From the IMG/VR virus record IMGVR_UViG_3300042308_001616, positions 1 through 58,860 of that record: a DNA stretch of 58,860 nt; one strand, written 5' to 3'. Numbering within the stretch: position 1 is the stretch's first letter; each line of letters starts with the position of its first letter. The translations under genes and the position numbers were made by a program. Below, piece by piece: positions 44,275 to 55,400 of the stretch. Origin of the DNA: a virus. The notes under the pieces are model-generated. The model saw nothing but the letters and a program-made list of their open reading frames with translations. It was not told where the DNA came from and did not search any database.

Positions 44275-45084
44275 TTATAAAATAACAAACGAGAAAATCA
44301 AAGTCTTTTCGTTTTGACTCAAATCAATCGCACTGAGTCTGACAACATAATATCCGGCCTGGTTGATACTATCAACTAAATTGGATGTGTCCGCTACATC
44401 TTTATATATCTTAACACTATCTTCTGTAAGTGACATACTATCATCCCTATTATCTATTACATCATAAACCAAACCGTTAAGAATTGCCTGTTTACTAAGT
44501 GGTAAAGGTCCTGCAAAGCTATGTTTATTAAAAGTAACGGTGAAATAATCAGCATCGTTAGATGTGAATAATCCTACTTCTCCAGATGATGTTGTAAGTA
44601 TAGAAGTTCCATAAAAGTTCTCATTTAAGAAAATCTGTGGTGGAACCTCATCTAAACCAAGTGTACTGATATCCAACATTGGATTCTGTAAAAGTTGGTT
44701 TAGACGTGAATATGCTTGGTTAGAATCATAAGGTGATATAAACTCAAGTGTAACAGGATCTGACTGTGTGTCTAATATTTTTAGTCGTATGTCACTCTCA
44801 ACCTGTATACTCTGTATACTGGATATAGAGATGTATAAAAGTGGTATAAGTTGTGAATCATTTATTACTATAGACTCACCAAGCACGTGTGTCTTTATAG
44901 AGTCAAAAGTTAGGTTAGTAAAACGGAAGTTCTGACCTGTGTAACCATCTCTTACCTCACCGTGGTATCTTTCTACAAAGAAGTCAATACCGTTATTTGC
45001 ATAATATATTATGCGTTGACGATCAACATTTTGACCGTTTATCTCTACACGGTAGGTCTCTATTTCATATCTTCCCAGGTTCAT
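44275..45084 (-). CDS. Structural protein with shared beta/alpha module and Ig-like C-terminus
   Basis: 269 residues. Residues 58-140 (SIVIND, PLLYISISSIQSIQV, VTLEFISPYDSNQAYSRL) align along their length with residues 168-250 of the next gene upstream (45099-46295), and the beta/alpha part also resembles residues 36-84 of the FLKPL proteins. The remainder (EVPPQIFLN ... YYVVRLSAIDLSQNEKTLIF) has the look of an Ig-like beta-sandwich of DUF5011/HYR type often found in surface proteins. It lies 14 bases from its upstream neighbour, so the two are co-transcribed. Confidence 0.8.
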   Translation of the reverse strand: MNLGRYEIETYRVEINGQNVDRQRIIYYANNGIDFFVERYHGEVRDGYTGQNFRFTNLTFDSIKTHVLGESIVINDSQLIPLLYISISSIQSIQVESDIRLKILDTQSDPVTLEFISPYDSNQAYSRLNQLLQNPMLDISTLGLDEVPPQIFLNENFYGTSILTTSSGEVGLFTSNDADYFTVTFNKHSFAGPLPLSKQAILNGLVYDVIDNRDDSMSLTEDSVKIYKDVADTSNLVDSINQAGYYVVRLSAIDLSQNEKTLIFSFVIL

Positions 45085-45098
45085 CCTATTTTAGTTTT

Positions 45099-46295
45099 TT
45101 AATATTCGATGTAAACGATGAAATTGTGGCTAACCATTGTCGGCTCAATGTCAAACGTAGGTGTCTGCCATATTATCTCCAACTCATCGTTCTTATTAAC
45201 TGGTAATAAGACAGAAAGTGTGAAGTTATCATTTTGACTATTCGTCTCGTGTTTGTAAGTACTCGTTATAGAAGATGACAAACCTGCCGTTACATTGTGT
45301 AGTAAAAATGTTTGTGATTGTGAACTTCCTAATGTACCATTTATGTGTGTTGAAAGTGTTACTTCTTTTGCCATTCCAGTAACGACAGACTTTATCCTAT
45401 AAGAAGGAGTAGAATTATTCTGTGCAGGTTGGCTAGGATTGTTACCTATGTAGTAATTGTTCGAATCTGCAGGGTTCATATATCCGTGTGCAAACTGATA
45501 CATAATAACACTATCAACATTTGGTGTTGGTGGTTCTGGATTTGCCGGTGAAATTTCAACACATGGGTGTTCCATTATATAATTTAGAAGATTGATAGCA
45601 AGTATTGCCTCATTTTCATCAATGAATTTAAGAACAACATCTTTGATTGAATCCTCAATAGTTATAACAAGTCCATTTATCTGAACAGATGCAATTTCAG
45701 ATATTGTAAAATATGTAAGTGGTTGTGGTGGTGTAGATTTGTCGTATATAACAATACTCTGACATACGACAAATGATTGTATATCGGTATGACTAAGACC
45801 TGTGAAGGTAGTGGCCGTCTGATTTACAAAGTCATTAAAGAACTGATAAGTGTCATCAATCACTGCAACCATAACATCTATAAAAACAGGATAAGTTGCA
45901 TTTGGATTTGTAAGATACATCTGTTTTATACGGTTCGTTGAATTACCAGTCAATGTCATTACCTGCGAGAATGCATAAACTTTATTAAGATCGTCGTAAA
46001 AACTATATTGTACATAGTTATCCTCCTCCATTTTAGACTTCGGATCGTAAGATGCTCTTAGTGTTAGAAATGTGGCATTATCACCTAATCCAAGATGGTT
46101 CAGAAGGTAATCTATCTGTCCCGGTTTCATGATAACCCTACTCTTCAAAATTTGTTTATAGGGAATCCTCATGTCTGAGAGTATCAGTTTTTCCCTGATG
46201 TTTGCTCCGTCCGTGGCAATTATATCACCCGCGTTCGTTTTTATATACTGGCTACTCGCACCGAATAGGTTGGAGCTGCATCCTGGACATGACAT
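45099..46295 (-). CDS. Structural protein with shared beta/alpha module, 398 residues
   Basis: It starts MSCPGCSSNLFGASSQYIKT; the two N-terminal cysteines are unusual. Residues 168-250 (SIVIYD, YFTISEIASVQINGLV, VVLKFIDENEAILAINLL) repeat the module of the downstream gene. The C-terminal 140 residues (TFLLHNVTAGLSSSI, NKNDELEIIWQTPTFD) read as a beta-sandwich of the sort found at fibre or baseplate tips. No enzymatic motif. Part of the fibre/baseplate cluster by context. Confidence 0.8.
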   Translation of the reverse strand: MSCPGCSSNLFGASSQYIKTNAGDIIATDGANIREKLILSDMRIPYKQILKSRVIMKPGQIDYLLNHLGLGDNATFLTLRASYDPKSKMEEDNYVQYSFYDDLNKVYAFSQVMTLTGNSTNRIKQMYLTNPNATYPVFIDVMVAVIDDTYQFFNDFVNQTATTFTGLSHTDIQSFVVCQSIVIYDKSTPPQPLTYFTISEIASVQINGLVITIEDSIKDVVLKFIDENEAILAINLLNYIMEHPCVEISPANPEPPTPNVDSVIMYQFAHGYMNPADSNNYYIGNNPSQPAQNNSTPSYRIKSVVTGMAKEVTLSTHINGTLGSSQSQTFLLHNVTAGLSSSITSTYKHETNSQNDNFTLSVLLPVNKNDELEIIWQTPTFDIEPTMVSHNFIVYIEY

Positions 46296-46313
46296 ATTAT
46301 CTCTTTTTATTTT

Positions 46314-46321
46314 TTTATATA
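46314..46321 (-). promoter_or_regulatory. TATATAAA motif upstream of the 398-residue gene
   Basis: Minus strand TTTAATATATAAAAAAATAA, 18 bases before the ATG at 46295. Confidence 0.45.
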
Positions 46322-46340
46322 TTAAACCTACATTCTAATT

Positions 46341-49025
46341 TTATAGCTCCGTCACCTCAATCATATACCTCTCGGACGGGGTTGTGGCTTCTGTACTCAC
46401 TTTAGTAACACGTATTCTCTTACCTTTATTGAATCCTATTTTAGGAACTGCGGAAAGCATTGATGTAGAAGAAGAGTGAATTGTCTTAGGAAGTTCGGAT
46501 GATATTTTAGTAACCTCGTTTACAACCGTAGGATTGTTTGATAAATCGAGAGTTATTTCGGGTGTAGTCTGATTAACAGAAACAACAGGATACTGACCCG
46601 AAAAATCTATTATAGATGCTGTTCCATAAAGTAAGTCACTAACATAAAGTGTGTCTCCAACTTTTACAGAGTTTTTTAATAATTGTAGGTTAGCATCCAT
46701 CGGTAAAGTCATCAATGAACCTGAGGACAGAATGATATTACCTGATAAATTGATGTTGAAACCGAAGTCCTTATTTCGTTTAGCGGAGTTTGTAGTCTTA
46801 GTATCTTTGTTGTAAAATACAGGAAAATCTAAGTTACCAATTAGAAGAGTAGGATTATTTGCATCGTTTATGACATAGAAATCTAATTTTTTGTTCTCTG
46901 TAGAAGTATTACTAGCACTTATGTTTATTTCCATAGTCTGTTTATAAGCTATATCTTTTGTCAATGTTATTAACAATCTATCCTCGTTAGGAAGTGTTAG
47001 TTGTGTCTCATCATTATTAATGATGTTCAAAAGAAAATCTTGGTAGTCTGGTGGTGTCATCCTGAATGGAAGTCTTCCCTGTGTATTATATAAATTTGTT
47101 GTAGTTATACTATCAACACGTGTATAATTAGTAGCTATATTATTTAGACGTATCATCGGAGGAGCTCCTGGTATTGACGATACGGATACTGTTTCCGATG
47201 GTGATATCTGCATAGTCGAATAGAGTCTTATTATGTCCTCTAATGTCTTTATTTTTGCATTTATTGTGTTGATATCATTTTGTGAGTAAATCAATGACTT
47301 TATATTCATTATATCCTCACTTATCCTATTATGGTCGATAAGTATATTAGCGAATCCATCATTTACGAATGAAAGTCTTTTCATTGCATCGTTGAATAGA
47401 TCCATTCCAAAAGTAGAATTTATCGCCTGTGGATTGTAAGCTTGTTGTGGATTATCGTTAGATATATTGAAATTTATATTCAGATTGAATGCGTATGAAG
47501 TACCATCTTGGTTACCATTAGATACAAGTTTTGTGTATGTCGGAAACCTTAAGTTTTGCTCACCTGGTGTATTGTTATTACTAGGGTTATCGAGGAAAGA
47601 TATACCATATAAATTGTTTGTAGAATTTCCTTTATTATCCTCAACGGTATAATACCAAAGTATTGCATTGAACTCGAAATCATCCGGTGGCATATTATTT
47701 ATTTGTATGGCATTGAATTGATCGAAGTTAGTTGCTCTTCTTCCAGGTATGTTCATCTTAACATAGTGTGATGTATTGAAGTCAATACCGAGTCCATCCA
47801 ATCCTTTAGAACTAACAACAATATTATTGTTATCACCACCAATTCCGTAATATTGTCCACTTCTTCTGAGTATATCTCCACTGGAAGTCTCATATGTGAA
47901 ATCCAATGTGTCGAATTGACCAAAATAAGAACCTGGATAATTCTGTGGAGAATTTACTATAGGAGAGTTGAATAACTCAGATCCCATTATCTCTGGTTGT
48001 ATCTGTGATGGTATTATAGGAAAAGTTAGATTAGGTGAGTAATTCTCATCAAATGATGTCCTAAAAAGAACATCTGGTGTCATTCCGTTGTGATCTGGTA
48101 TATGTGCATAAACTTCAGTATAAGACCTGTTAGCTTCTTGTACGTTACTAACACCAGTAATCTCACCAATATACTGAATCAATCTATTGTAAACAAGTTC
48201 TGCTTGTCCATCTGTCTCTACTATTACGGTATTTCCTAAACCAGATGCATCAACATTGAATATAACTCTCTGACCCAGTATAGCAGTAGATGGTAGTAAT
48301 TTATCAACGTAAAAAGTAAGTCCTGCTTGTGTTTCCAATCCTATAAGATTTACTGTAGTGTAAATAGAAGAATTGGTTACGTTGTATATCACAACACTAT
48401 CACCAACTTTGAAATTGGTTTCACCGTTAAATTCTATCTCGAGTTTACCAATATGACCAACTTCCTCAGATGATTTGAATCCTACGGTATCCCAATTGAT
48501 AATTTCTCTCTCCTTCCAAAGATACTCTTTGAAGTAATTTATATCACTTGGCTTTAGTGAATTGAACTCTGATAAATCTGGAAAATACTCATCATCTGGT
48601 ATAGCAGCTTCAAAGTCAATTACATTGAGTTTACGACACCACTTCCAAAATATCTTTTCAGTTGCAGTAGATATAGAATTAACATTATAAAAATAATCTT
48701 TATTGTTCTTTCTACTCTCTCTCAACACAACCTCGTGGTTGGCTACATAATTCCTGAGCGATTCAACTATTGCCTCGGAGAATTTTGTAGTATCAACTGC
48801 GTTAACAGATTTCTGAAAAGCATTCTCGAAATCGAATTGTATCGGTTCGTGGTTCGCACCTTGTGTGGTGTTCTGCTTAGGAAAGTTTAATAATGCGAAC
48901 TTACTAAAATACATTTTGTAGTTCGAATTTTGATATGCTGCCGATATATCTTCGGCTGCCCCAGGAAAAGCGTAGAACGTTGTTCCGTTAGACTTTAGCG
49001 ATTTGTACAGTGGTGTGCTGGCCAT
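46341..49025 (-). CDS. Large structural protein, 894 residues
   Basis: Start taken at ATG 49025 (MASTPLYKSLKSNGTTFYAF); the TTG two codons upstream is less likely. No family recognised. KVGDSVVIYNVTNSSIY then TVIVETDGQAELVYNRLIQY near residues 215-290 weakly resembles the beta/alpha module of the neighbouring genes. The rest is Asn/Thr-rich beta sequence with one heptad-like stretch (INTIDTI-type, IKTLEDIIRLYSTM). Its position between the small targeting-motif protein and the fibre cluster, and its size, suggest a baseplate or tail component. Confidence 0.8.
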   Translation of the reverse strand: MASTPLYKSLKSNGTTFYAFPGAAEDISAAYQNSNYKMYFSKFALLNFPKQNTTQGANHEPIQFDFENAFQKSVNAVDTTKFSEAIVESLRNYVANHEVVLRESRKNNKDYFYNVNSISTATEKIFWKWCRKLNVIDFEAAIPDDEYFPDLSEFNSLKPSDINYFKEYLWKEREIINWDTVGFKSSEEVGHIGKLEIEFNGETNFKVGDSVVIYNVTNSSIYTTVNLIGLETQAGLTFYVDKLLPSTAILGQRVIFNVDASGLGNTVIVETDGQAELVYNRLIQYIGEITGVSNVQEANRSYTEVYAHIPDHNGMTPDVLFRTSFDENYSPNLTFPIIPSQIQPEIMGSELFNSPIVNSPQNYPGSYFGQFDTLDFTYETSSGDILRRSGQYYGIGGDNNNIVVSSKGLDGLGIDFNTSHYVKMNIPGRRATNFDQFNAIQINNMPPDDFEFNAILWYYTVEDNKGNSTNNLYGISFLDNPSNNNTPGEQNLRFPTYTKLVSNGNQDGTSYAFNLNINFNISNDNPQQAYNPQAINSTFGMDLFNDAMKRLSFVNDGFANILIDHNRISEDIMNIKSLIYSQNDINTINAKIKTLEDIIRLYSTMQISPSETVSVSSIPGAPPMIRLNNIATNYTRVDSITTTNLYNTQGRLPFRMTPPDYQDFLLNIINNDETQLTLPNEDRLLITLTKDIAYKQTMEINISASNTSTENKKLDFYVINDANNPTLLIGNLDFPVFYNKDTKTTNSAKRNKDFGFNINLSGNIILSSGSLMTLPMDANLQLLKNSVKVGDTLYVSDLLYGTASIIDFSGQYPVVSVNQTTPEITLDLSNNPTVVNEVTKISSELPKTIHSSSTSMLSAVPKIGFNKGKRIRVTKVSTEATTPSERYMIEVTEL

Positions 49026-49076
49026 GCTCAATTATAATTTTATAGACTATATATAATTAAGCGAGCACCCTGGGAT

Positions 49077-49463
49077 TTATTTAGCCAACATTCCAACTAT
49101 TTCCGTTATGGCACGTTTAGTTGACGCCATTATATATTTGTAAGTTCCTAATGAATTTAGTTCATCTGGTGATTCTGAAAAGAATTTTATTTTGTTAAGT
49201 AATTCGTCTATCTCGTTTTCATATTTTAGCCAAAAGTCGTAAACCTGGTCATCATTGACGAGACCCTCTATCTTCATATCAGGTGATTTTGGATATTTCT
49301 CTGCAAATTCTTTAACACTAAGTTCTTTTATTGTTGCATCATCAGAATTTTCAATAGTTGTCTCTATCATTTTCTGTATGTCACTACTAATACCTTCAAA
49401 GTCAGAAGGATCGATTACTTCTTGTGACTCATTAACAAATTGTTTGTATCTCTTTATTGCCAT
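49077..49463 (-). CDS. Small acidic protein with capsid-targeting-like N-terminus, 128 residues
   Basis: It starts MAIKRYKQFVNESQEVI. Y-x-Q-F-V-x-E matches the T4 internal-protein targeting peptide (Y-Q-E-F-I-A-E) in identity and spacing, predicting a prohead-protease cut after E12. The rest is acidic and helical (DIQKMIETTIENSDDATIKE, ENEIDELLNKIKFF) with no known fold. A TATATACA motif sits two bases before the ATG in the same string that precedes the gene at 405, which has a similar N-terminus. A packaged internal protein is the best guess. Confidence 0.78.
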   Translation of the reverse strand: MAIKRYKQFVNESQEVIDPSDFEGISSDIQKMIETTIENSDDATIKELSVKEFAEKYPKSPDMKIEGLVNDDQVYDFWLKYENEIDELLNKIKFFSESPDELNSLGTYKYIMASTKRAITEIVGMLAK

Positions 49464-49465
49464 AT

Positions 49466-49473
49466 TGTATATA
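49466..49473 (-). promoter_or_regulatory. TATATACA motif before the 128-residue gene
   Basis: Minus strand AATAATATATACAATATG, two bases before the ATG at 49463. Confidence 0.42.
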
Positions 49474-49492
49474 TTATTCTATAAGGTCATTT

Positions 49493-52400
49493 TTATCCCC
49501 AAACACCTTTAAAAATACCATCCATCCAGATACCGCCCTCGAATTTACCACTATCGTAGATACCATTAGTCCAAATACCACTTTTCCAGTTGGCATTACG
49601 GAACCTACTAACGACTCTTAAACCTGTGTCAAAACCATTTTCGCGTGGATATCCAATCTGTGCACCAACTTCATAGTCATTGACAAACTCTATATCCCAT
49701 GATATAACCTTATTTTCTGCGTTAGGGTTGGAGCTCGTAAGTATATTTGCCCACGTTTTTTTGTAAGACCCAACTGTGAAAAAGGATGTATTGTAAGAGC
49801 TAGATGCAGTAGCAGCAAGTACTATTTTTGTATTGTTACCATAACCATAAACAGTGTCTATTGTAGTATCAACAGAAAATGCGGTAGAAAGTGTATTACT
49901 ATTTGCAGAAATAGAACCTACAGGTAATGATGAAGGACCAATTTTTACATCTAATTTTAAATTGTCACCTTTTCTGAATTTCAACCATTGTGAACCAGGA
50001 CCAACTATATTTACAACCATAGGGTCACCAACATTAGTGTAAGTTACAAACACACTATTATTAGTGGAATGTTTGAGTTCAACATCTGCGTGTATATCTT
50101 TAATGAATAGTGTCCAGTCACCTTTTACTTTGTTTTCGGAGTCAGTAAGTGAATGGTACTCCATAGATGATGCAGTGTATATTCCCTGTCCAACACCAAG
50201 TTTCTTAGACATCTCATATATTCCAGTATAAGGTGAATATTCATCTTCAAATGCTGTATATGTCTCTGTAGAGAATACTGTCTCTACCATCTCATAATTT
50301 ACATTTGGTATGAAAGGTGTAATTATATCGGACTGAGGATAGGACATTGTTCCACCAGGACCGAATTCTTTGACGTTTATCACTTCACCGTTTGGTGATC
50401 TTAGGTTTATAAGAAGGTCACCGATATTATAGTTCTTAATATTCAACCGGACTCGTATCTCATTTGTTTTATCAATGTCATATGCAACACTCTGTGTAAG
50501 TGCGAGGAAAGTAGAATTATTAGGTATTTTCTCATTAATTACACCACTACTTTTTCTATAAGAAGTAAGGTTTTCAGTACTTATATCTGTCGATATAAAA
50601 ACCTCAGTGATCCTCTCTTCTTCATCTATAATAGTTTTGAGAACGGTATATAAGCCAGGATGTGAATTATTTCCAAAGTCTGAAAATTCATTTCCAATAT
50701 TTTTATCTATTACGTATATTTTATCACCCAATACAAACCGGAATATACCATTTAGTATAAGTGAATTATTCATAGAGTTCAATCCAATTATTTGTATATC
50801 TTCTAATATACCACCATGCCAAGTACCAGTACTAAGTGCCATATTATAAGCAATACCACCATACCAGTCACCCGACTGCCATTGTCCGGAATACCAGATT
50901 GAGTATTTATGTACCTCAGAAACTGCATTAGTTGTTCCAGGTAATCCACTGATTCCGGAATAGAAGCTACCAGATTTCCACTTACCACCATACCATATTG
51001 CGGTCCTACTATTATAAGCTTTAGTTCCAAATCTTGCTTGTCCTAAACTACCACTAAAGTTTCCATTATACCAAATTCCATTCTCAAAATCACCAGAATT
51101 CCAAGAACCATCTATCCAGAATGCTGGTTCATTATCACAATTGAATATACCTTCATTCCATGTACCACGTACCCAGATACCACCGATGAATTTACCAGAA
51201 TTCCAAGTACCATCGTTCCATATACCGTTATACCATTCACCTGCGTTCCAATTTCCGCCATACCATCTACCATTTGCCCAAGTACCGTCATTCCAGTTTC
51301 CGTCATACCATCTTCCGGTTTGCCATACAGAGTATGTTGTGCCAGAAGTGTTCTTCTCTATATCAACACTTATCTTTTTGTCGTTTACATTATGAGAATA
51401 CCAGTTTCCACCATACCAATCACCATATCTCCATATACCAGATATCCAATCACCACCAAACCACCTTCCAGATTCCCAGATACCTTTGTACCAGACAATA
51501 CCGTTAGAATTTGCACCTATAACCGCACCACTTATCTCCGCGTCGAGAATCCATGAGTAAGAATCACTTATAGTATCTAATGTAAGTCCATCAACTAGTC
51601 TATATCTATACCTATTCCAATCTACATTAGTAAGACTAAAAGTGGCACCAGTAAGCATAACATTATCTGGATCTAATTGTACTGCGACTTTTGGTTTCTT
51701 ATCAGAACCTATCTCTATGATATCAACAGGTTGATAGTTGAAAAATGGATCTTTCCTTAGGTATCTCAACGTTCCGGTATCATTACCAACAAAGACCTGT
51801 AAACCATAAGGTACATCTACAACGAAGTCGTATTCATTTATAATAAGGTAAACAGACTGATATCCAAAATATTGTTGGTTGATTATCTGTGATGAATATT
51901 CACCACCATCAAAATCTAATACGACTGCATCACCAATCTGTAACTCATGTTTCTCTGAACAATTTATAAAAAGTCTTCCATTATAATCTGAAGTATTCAA
52001 TATTCTTATATTATAAGCTCTATCGAGTCTGGTAATATTCATAGCCAACTCATTCTTATAATCTGTATACATAACAGCACTTATCTCTTTGACAGTTTCT
52101 GCATCAGAAAGAAGTATTTTTGTATAGGAATCTGTAGGTATCTTTCCATTCAATTCAGAACCATATGTAGAGAATGTGGCAGTCGTACCTATAACAGAAG
52201 ATATCTCATTTATTTTATGTTTTGGCTTACTTATGTTATCAAGTTCCATAAGGTCTTCACTTATTTGTGAAAGCTTTCTTCTGGATCTTATTTGTATTTT
52301 TGCACCAGTAATATTACCGGTAGAAACGCTATAATTGATTCTTTTATTGAATTCGACTACGAGTCCGGTAGAACCACTACCTTCGAAGTTTTGTTTCTCA

Positions 52401-55400
52401 TATTTGTCCATAACCAATAATCTGGTTGCAGAGTATGTAAGTCCGGTTGCTGGTTGATATATGTGAACATCTACAAATGTATTTATGAATAAACTTTGCC
52501 ACTCAAGTCTCAAATCAGTTCCAAAAACTAATTTGTTACCACCATCATTTATGTATTTAGATTGTGACATACCAGAAGCATCTATATAGACAGAATTAGG
52601 TGACCATGGGTTCGACATCATAAGATTGGTGTAGACAGGCATTGCCAAATATTCCTTATCAGGATAAAAGGTCGGATTTGTCTGACTTTTGTTTATAGAT
52701 GTAAGGTAATCTAATAGATTATATCCGGGTAAATATCCAAATTTTAAGAATCCATCGGTATAGGACATATGTGAATCAACACCGCTAAAATTTGCAACTG
52801 CTGCCAGATTGTAATATGCACTATCATTGGTAAACTTTGCAGAAATAGACATAGTCCTTCCTGAGTATTCCAAAGAATATGCATTAGAAATTTCATGTAT
52901 ATTAAAGTTTGTGACAAGTTCATCTATAGTTTGATAAGTATTCAAATTTCTAATAATAAGGTATGTACTGGAAAGTGAATTAACTATATTCTCATTGAAA
53001 CCTGTGTATGCATAAACATAAACCACGTTAGCAGAATTGGTAATTATCTTATTTACAATAACATTTGCATCTATGATGTTAGACTCTATCCTAAGCATAT
53101 CTCCTTTAGAGACTTTCCAATTTATATCTGTCTGTAATACCATCATATCATTCCAAAGATAAATACGACCGCCTGGAAAAGCGGTAGGGTAATTAGTCGT
53201 TAAATCTATATCTGGATTACTATACCTATAATATTTAGATTCCTCACCATATAATCTGGCCGGAAAGAGTAGATCGAGGTCACTAGCGTTTGTGGTGGCC
53301 ATCGTCATAAAAAGTTCATAAGGATTAGTAGTACTATACGAAGTGTGACTAACAAAATCTGTAGACATAAGTACTGTACTAGCATCACTTGGTGGTAGAC
53401 TCCAATATTCAAAGGTTTTGAGACTATCTGCTCTATAATCTATCCAGTTAACTTGACCGTTTTTAGGTACAATACTGAGGTAAGAGTTCTCCATAACAAA
53501 CTCAAGTGCCCAGTTTGTTATTGTTATCTGATTAGTAGATGGATCACCATAATTACTGACTAATAATTGCCATTTACCGGATATCATATCCAGGCCATCA
53601 GGCATATTATACATCTCTTGTATAGTATTAGAATTTATAATTGTATTGGTTCCAACTAACTGAAATGTAGGTGGAGTAAGATCCATACGTGCAGTCTTTC
53701 CGGTATATGGTGCATCTATATTAAATAATCTTTGTTCATAATCATTAGTGGTAAATGTGAAACCCTGTAAGTTTGGTGTTATCTTAGCCTGACCAAACTT
53801 CATTATTGATATTATTTGGTCTTTTCCAGGTCCATCTAATTTAATTAGAGAAAGTGCAACCTGTGACATATTCACACAACTAATATTGACTCTGAGACGC
53901 ACCTCTCTAACCTTTCCTCTAGTTCCGGTGACATTTGGTATAACGATATTGACCGTAGATTGTTTTGTAGTTAGTGTAGATGGTGCAGTTGATGATGTAA
54001 AAGTCATAAGTTTACCACCAGAATTAGCAACATCAAATGTTACAGATGAAGGAAGTCTATAATCTCCCTGGTCGGTGAAAAAATTTAGTTTCGATGCAAT
54101 ATCATAGTCCATAATAAGGAACTTTGATCTAAGTCTTCCTTCGAATGCGGCATCAGGTACAGACATAGGTGTTAGTGTACCACCGGTAGGTGTTGAATAT
54201 GTTGCATATCTGAGTAATGAGTTATTACCTGCAATATGCAAAGACTTACCTTTATAATCGAAAGTCTCATTTGCATATAAATTACTAATAAGTGTTGCAG
54301 GTAAAGTAGATGTTATTGTATTCGAATATGAATTATCTACTCCAATCTTATCGAATTGGTTTATATCAAATTGATAAAGTCCACTATTACTTGTAAAGTA
54401 GAAATTATCGGTAGATTCCCTCCTACTTATGTTTATTATGTCTCCGTATGAAGATGGAAATTCTAAGTATAAGAAGTTGTAAATAGTTGATCCAGAAACG
54501 TCATAAACAATTATATTTCCGTTATCGGTAACCATAATAAGTATCTTTTTATCATTACCCACCGTTTGTGTATGATAGTTGTAACTAAGTGACCATGTAG
54601 ATGTTGTGGTATAAAGTATATCGTTTATGTTATCTACAAGAATATATTCATCATCATCATCTATAAACTTACTAATTCTTCTTTTGTATGCGGACCATCC
54701 AGAAATACCTTCACTAAGTTCAATGAAAACACCAGATCTACCGGCGATGTATATGGTCTGACGTTGTGCGAAGACAACTTTATTGTACGTATATGGTGCA
54801 AAGTCTGTGATTTTCATTCTCTTCCATATCTGACCACCATCCAGTGTTATCAATATAGTGTTGAAATCACCAACTACACAACCTCTGTTTTCATCATAGA
54901 AAGAAATAGATTTCAGTGATTGAATACCATCTACCTTAATTCGTTCTATTTCAAAATCATGTTTGTTTATCTTTAGTAATGTAGAATCATCACCACAGAC
55001 CCAGTAGTATCTGGAAGTATGTGTTATGGCTCTAAGATTGACTTTATATTTATTAGGTACAACCGTAGATATACCGTATTGAGTATTGAGTATAACTCCA
55101 AATTCACCAACCGAAATTGTTCTTTCTGGTATACTATAAGTTACTGAAAGTGATTGATATTGTGATGCGGAGTGTCTTATCACATCGTAGTAATTTATCT
55201 CAAAAAGATTATTATAATCTACTCTATTTCTGAGTAACCAATTATTCTTCTGATTAAACTCCATAGGATCAGATTGTGATGCGGTAGGAAAGTACCCACT
55301 AAGTAATCTCTCAAGATTGAAATTTTTTCCTGAATTTATACTACCAGACTTTACATAAACAGATGACCTAGCACACTTCTCATAATCATTGAAAGTACTA

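Noticed and set aside
49026-49031. TTG start two codons upstream for the 894-residue protein
   Set aside because: ATG at 49025 is available and nothing favours TTG.
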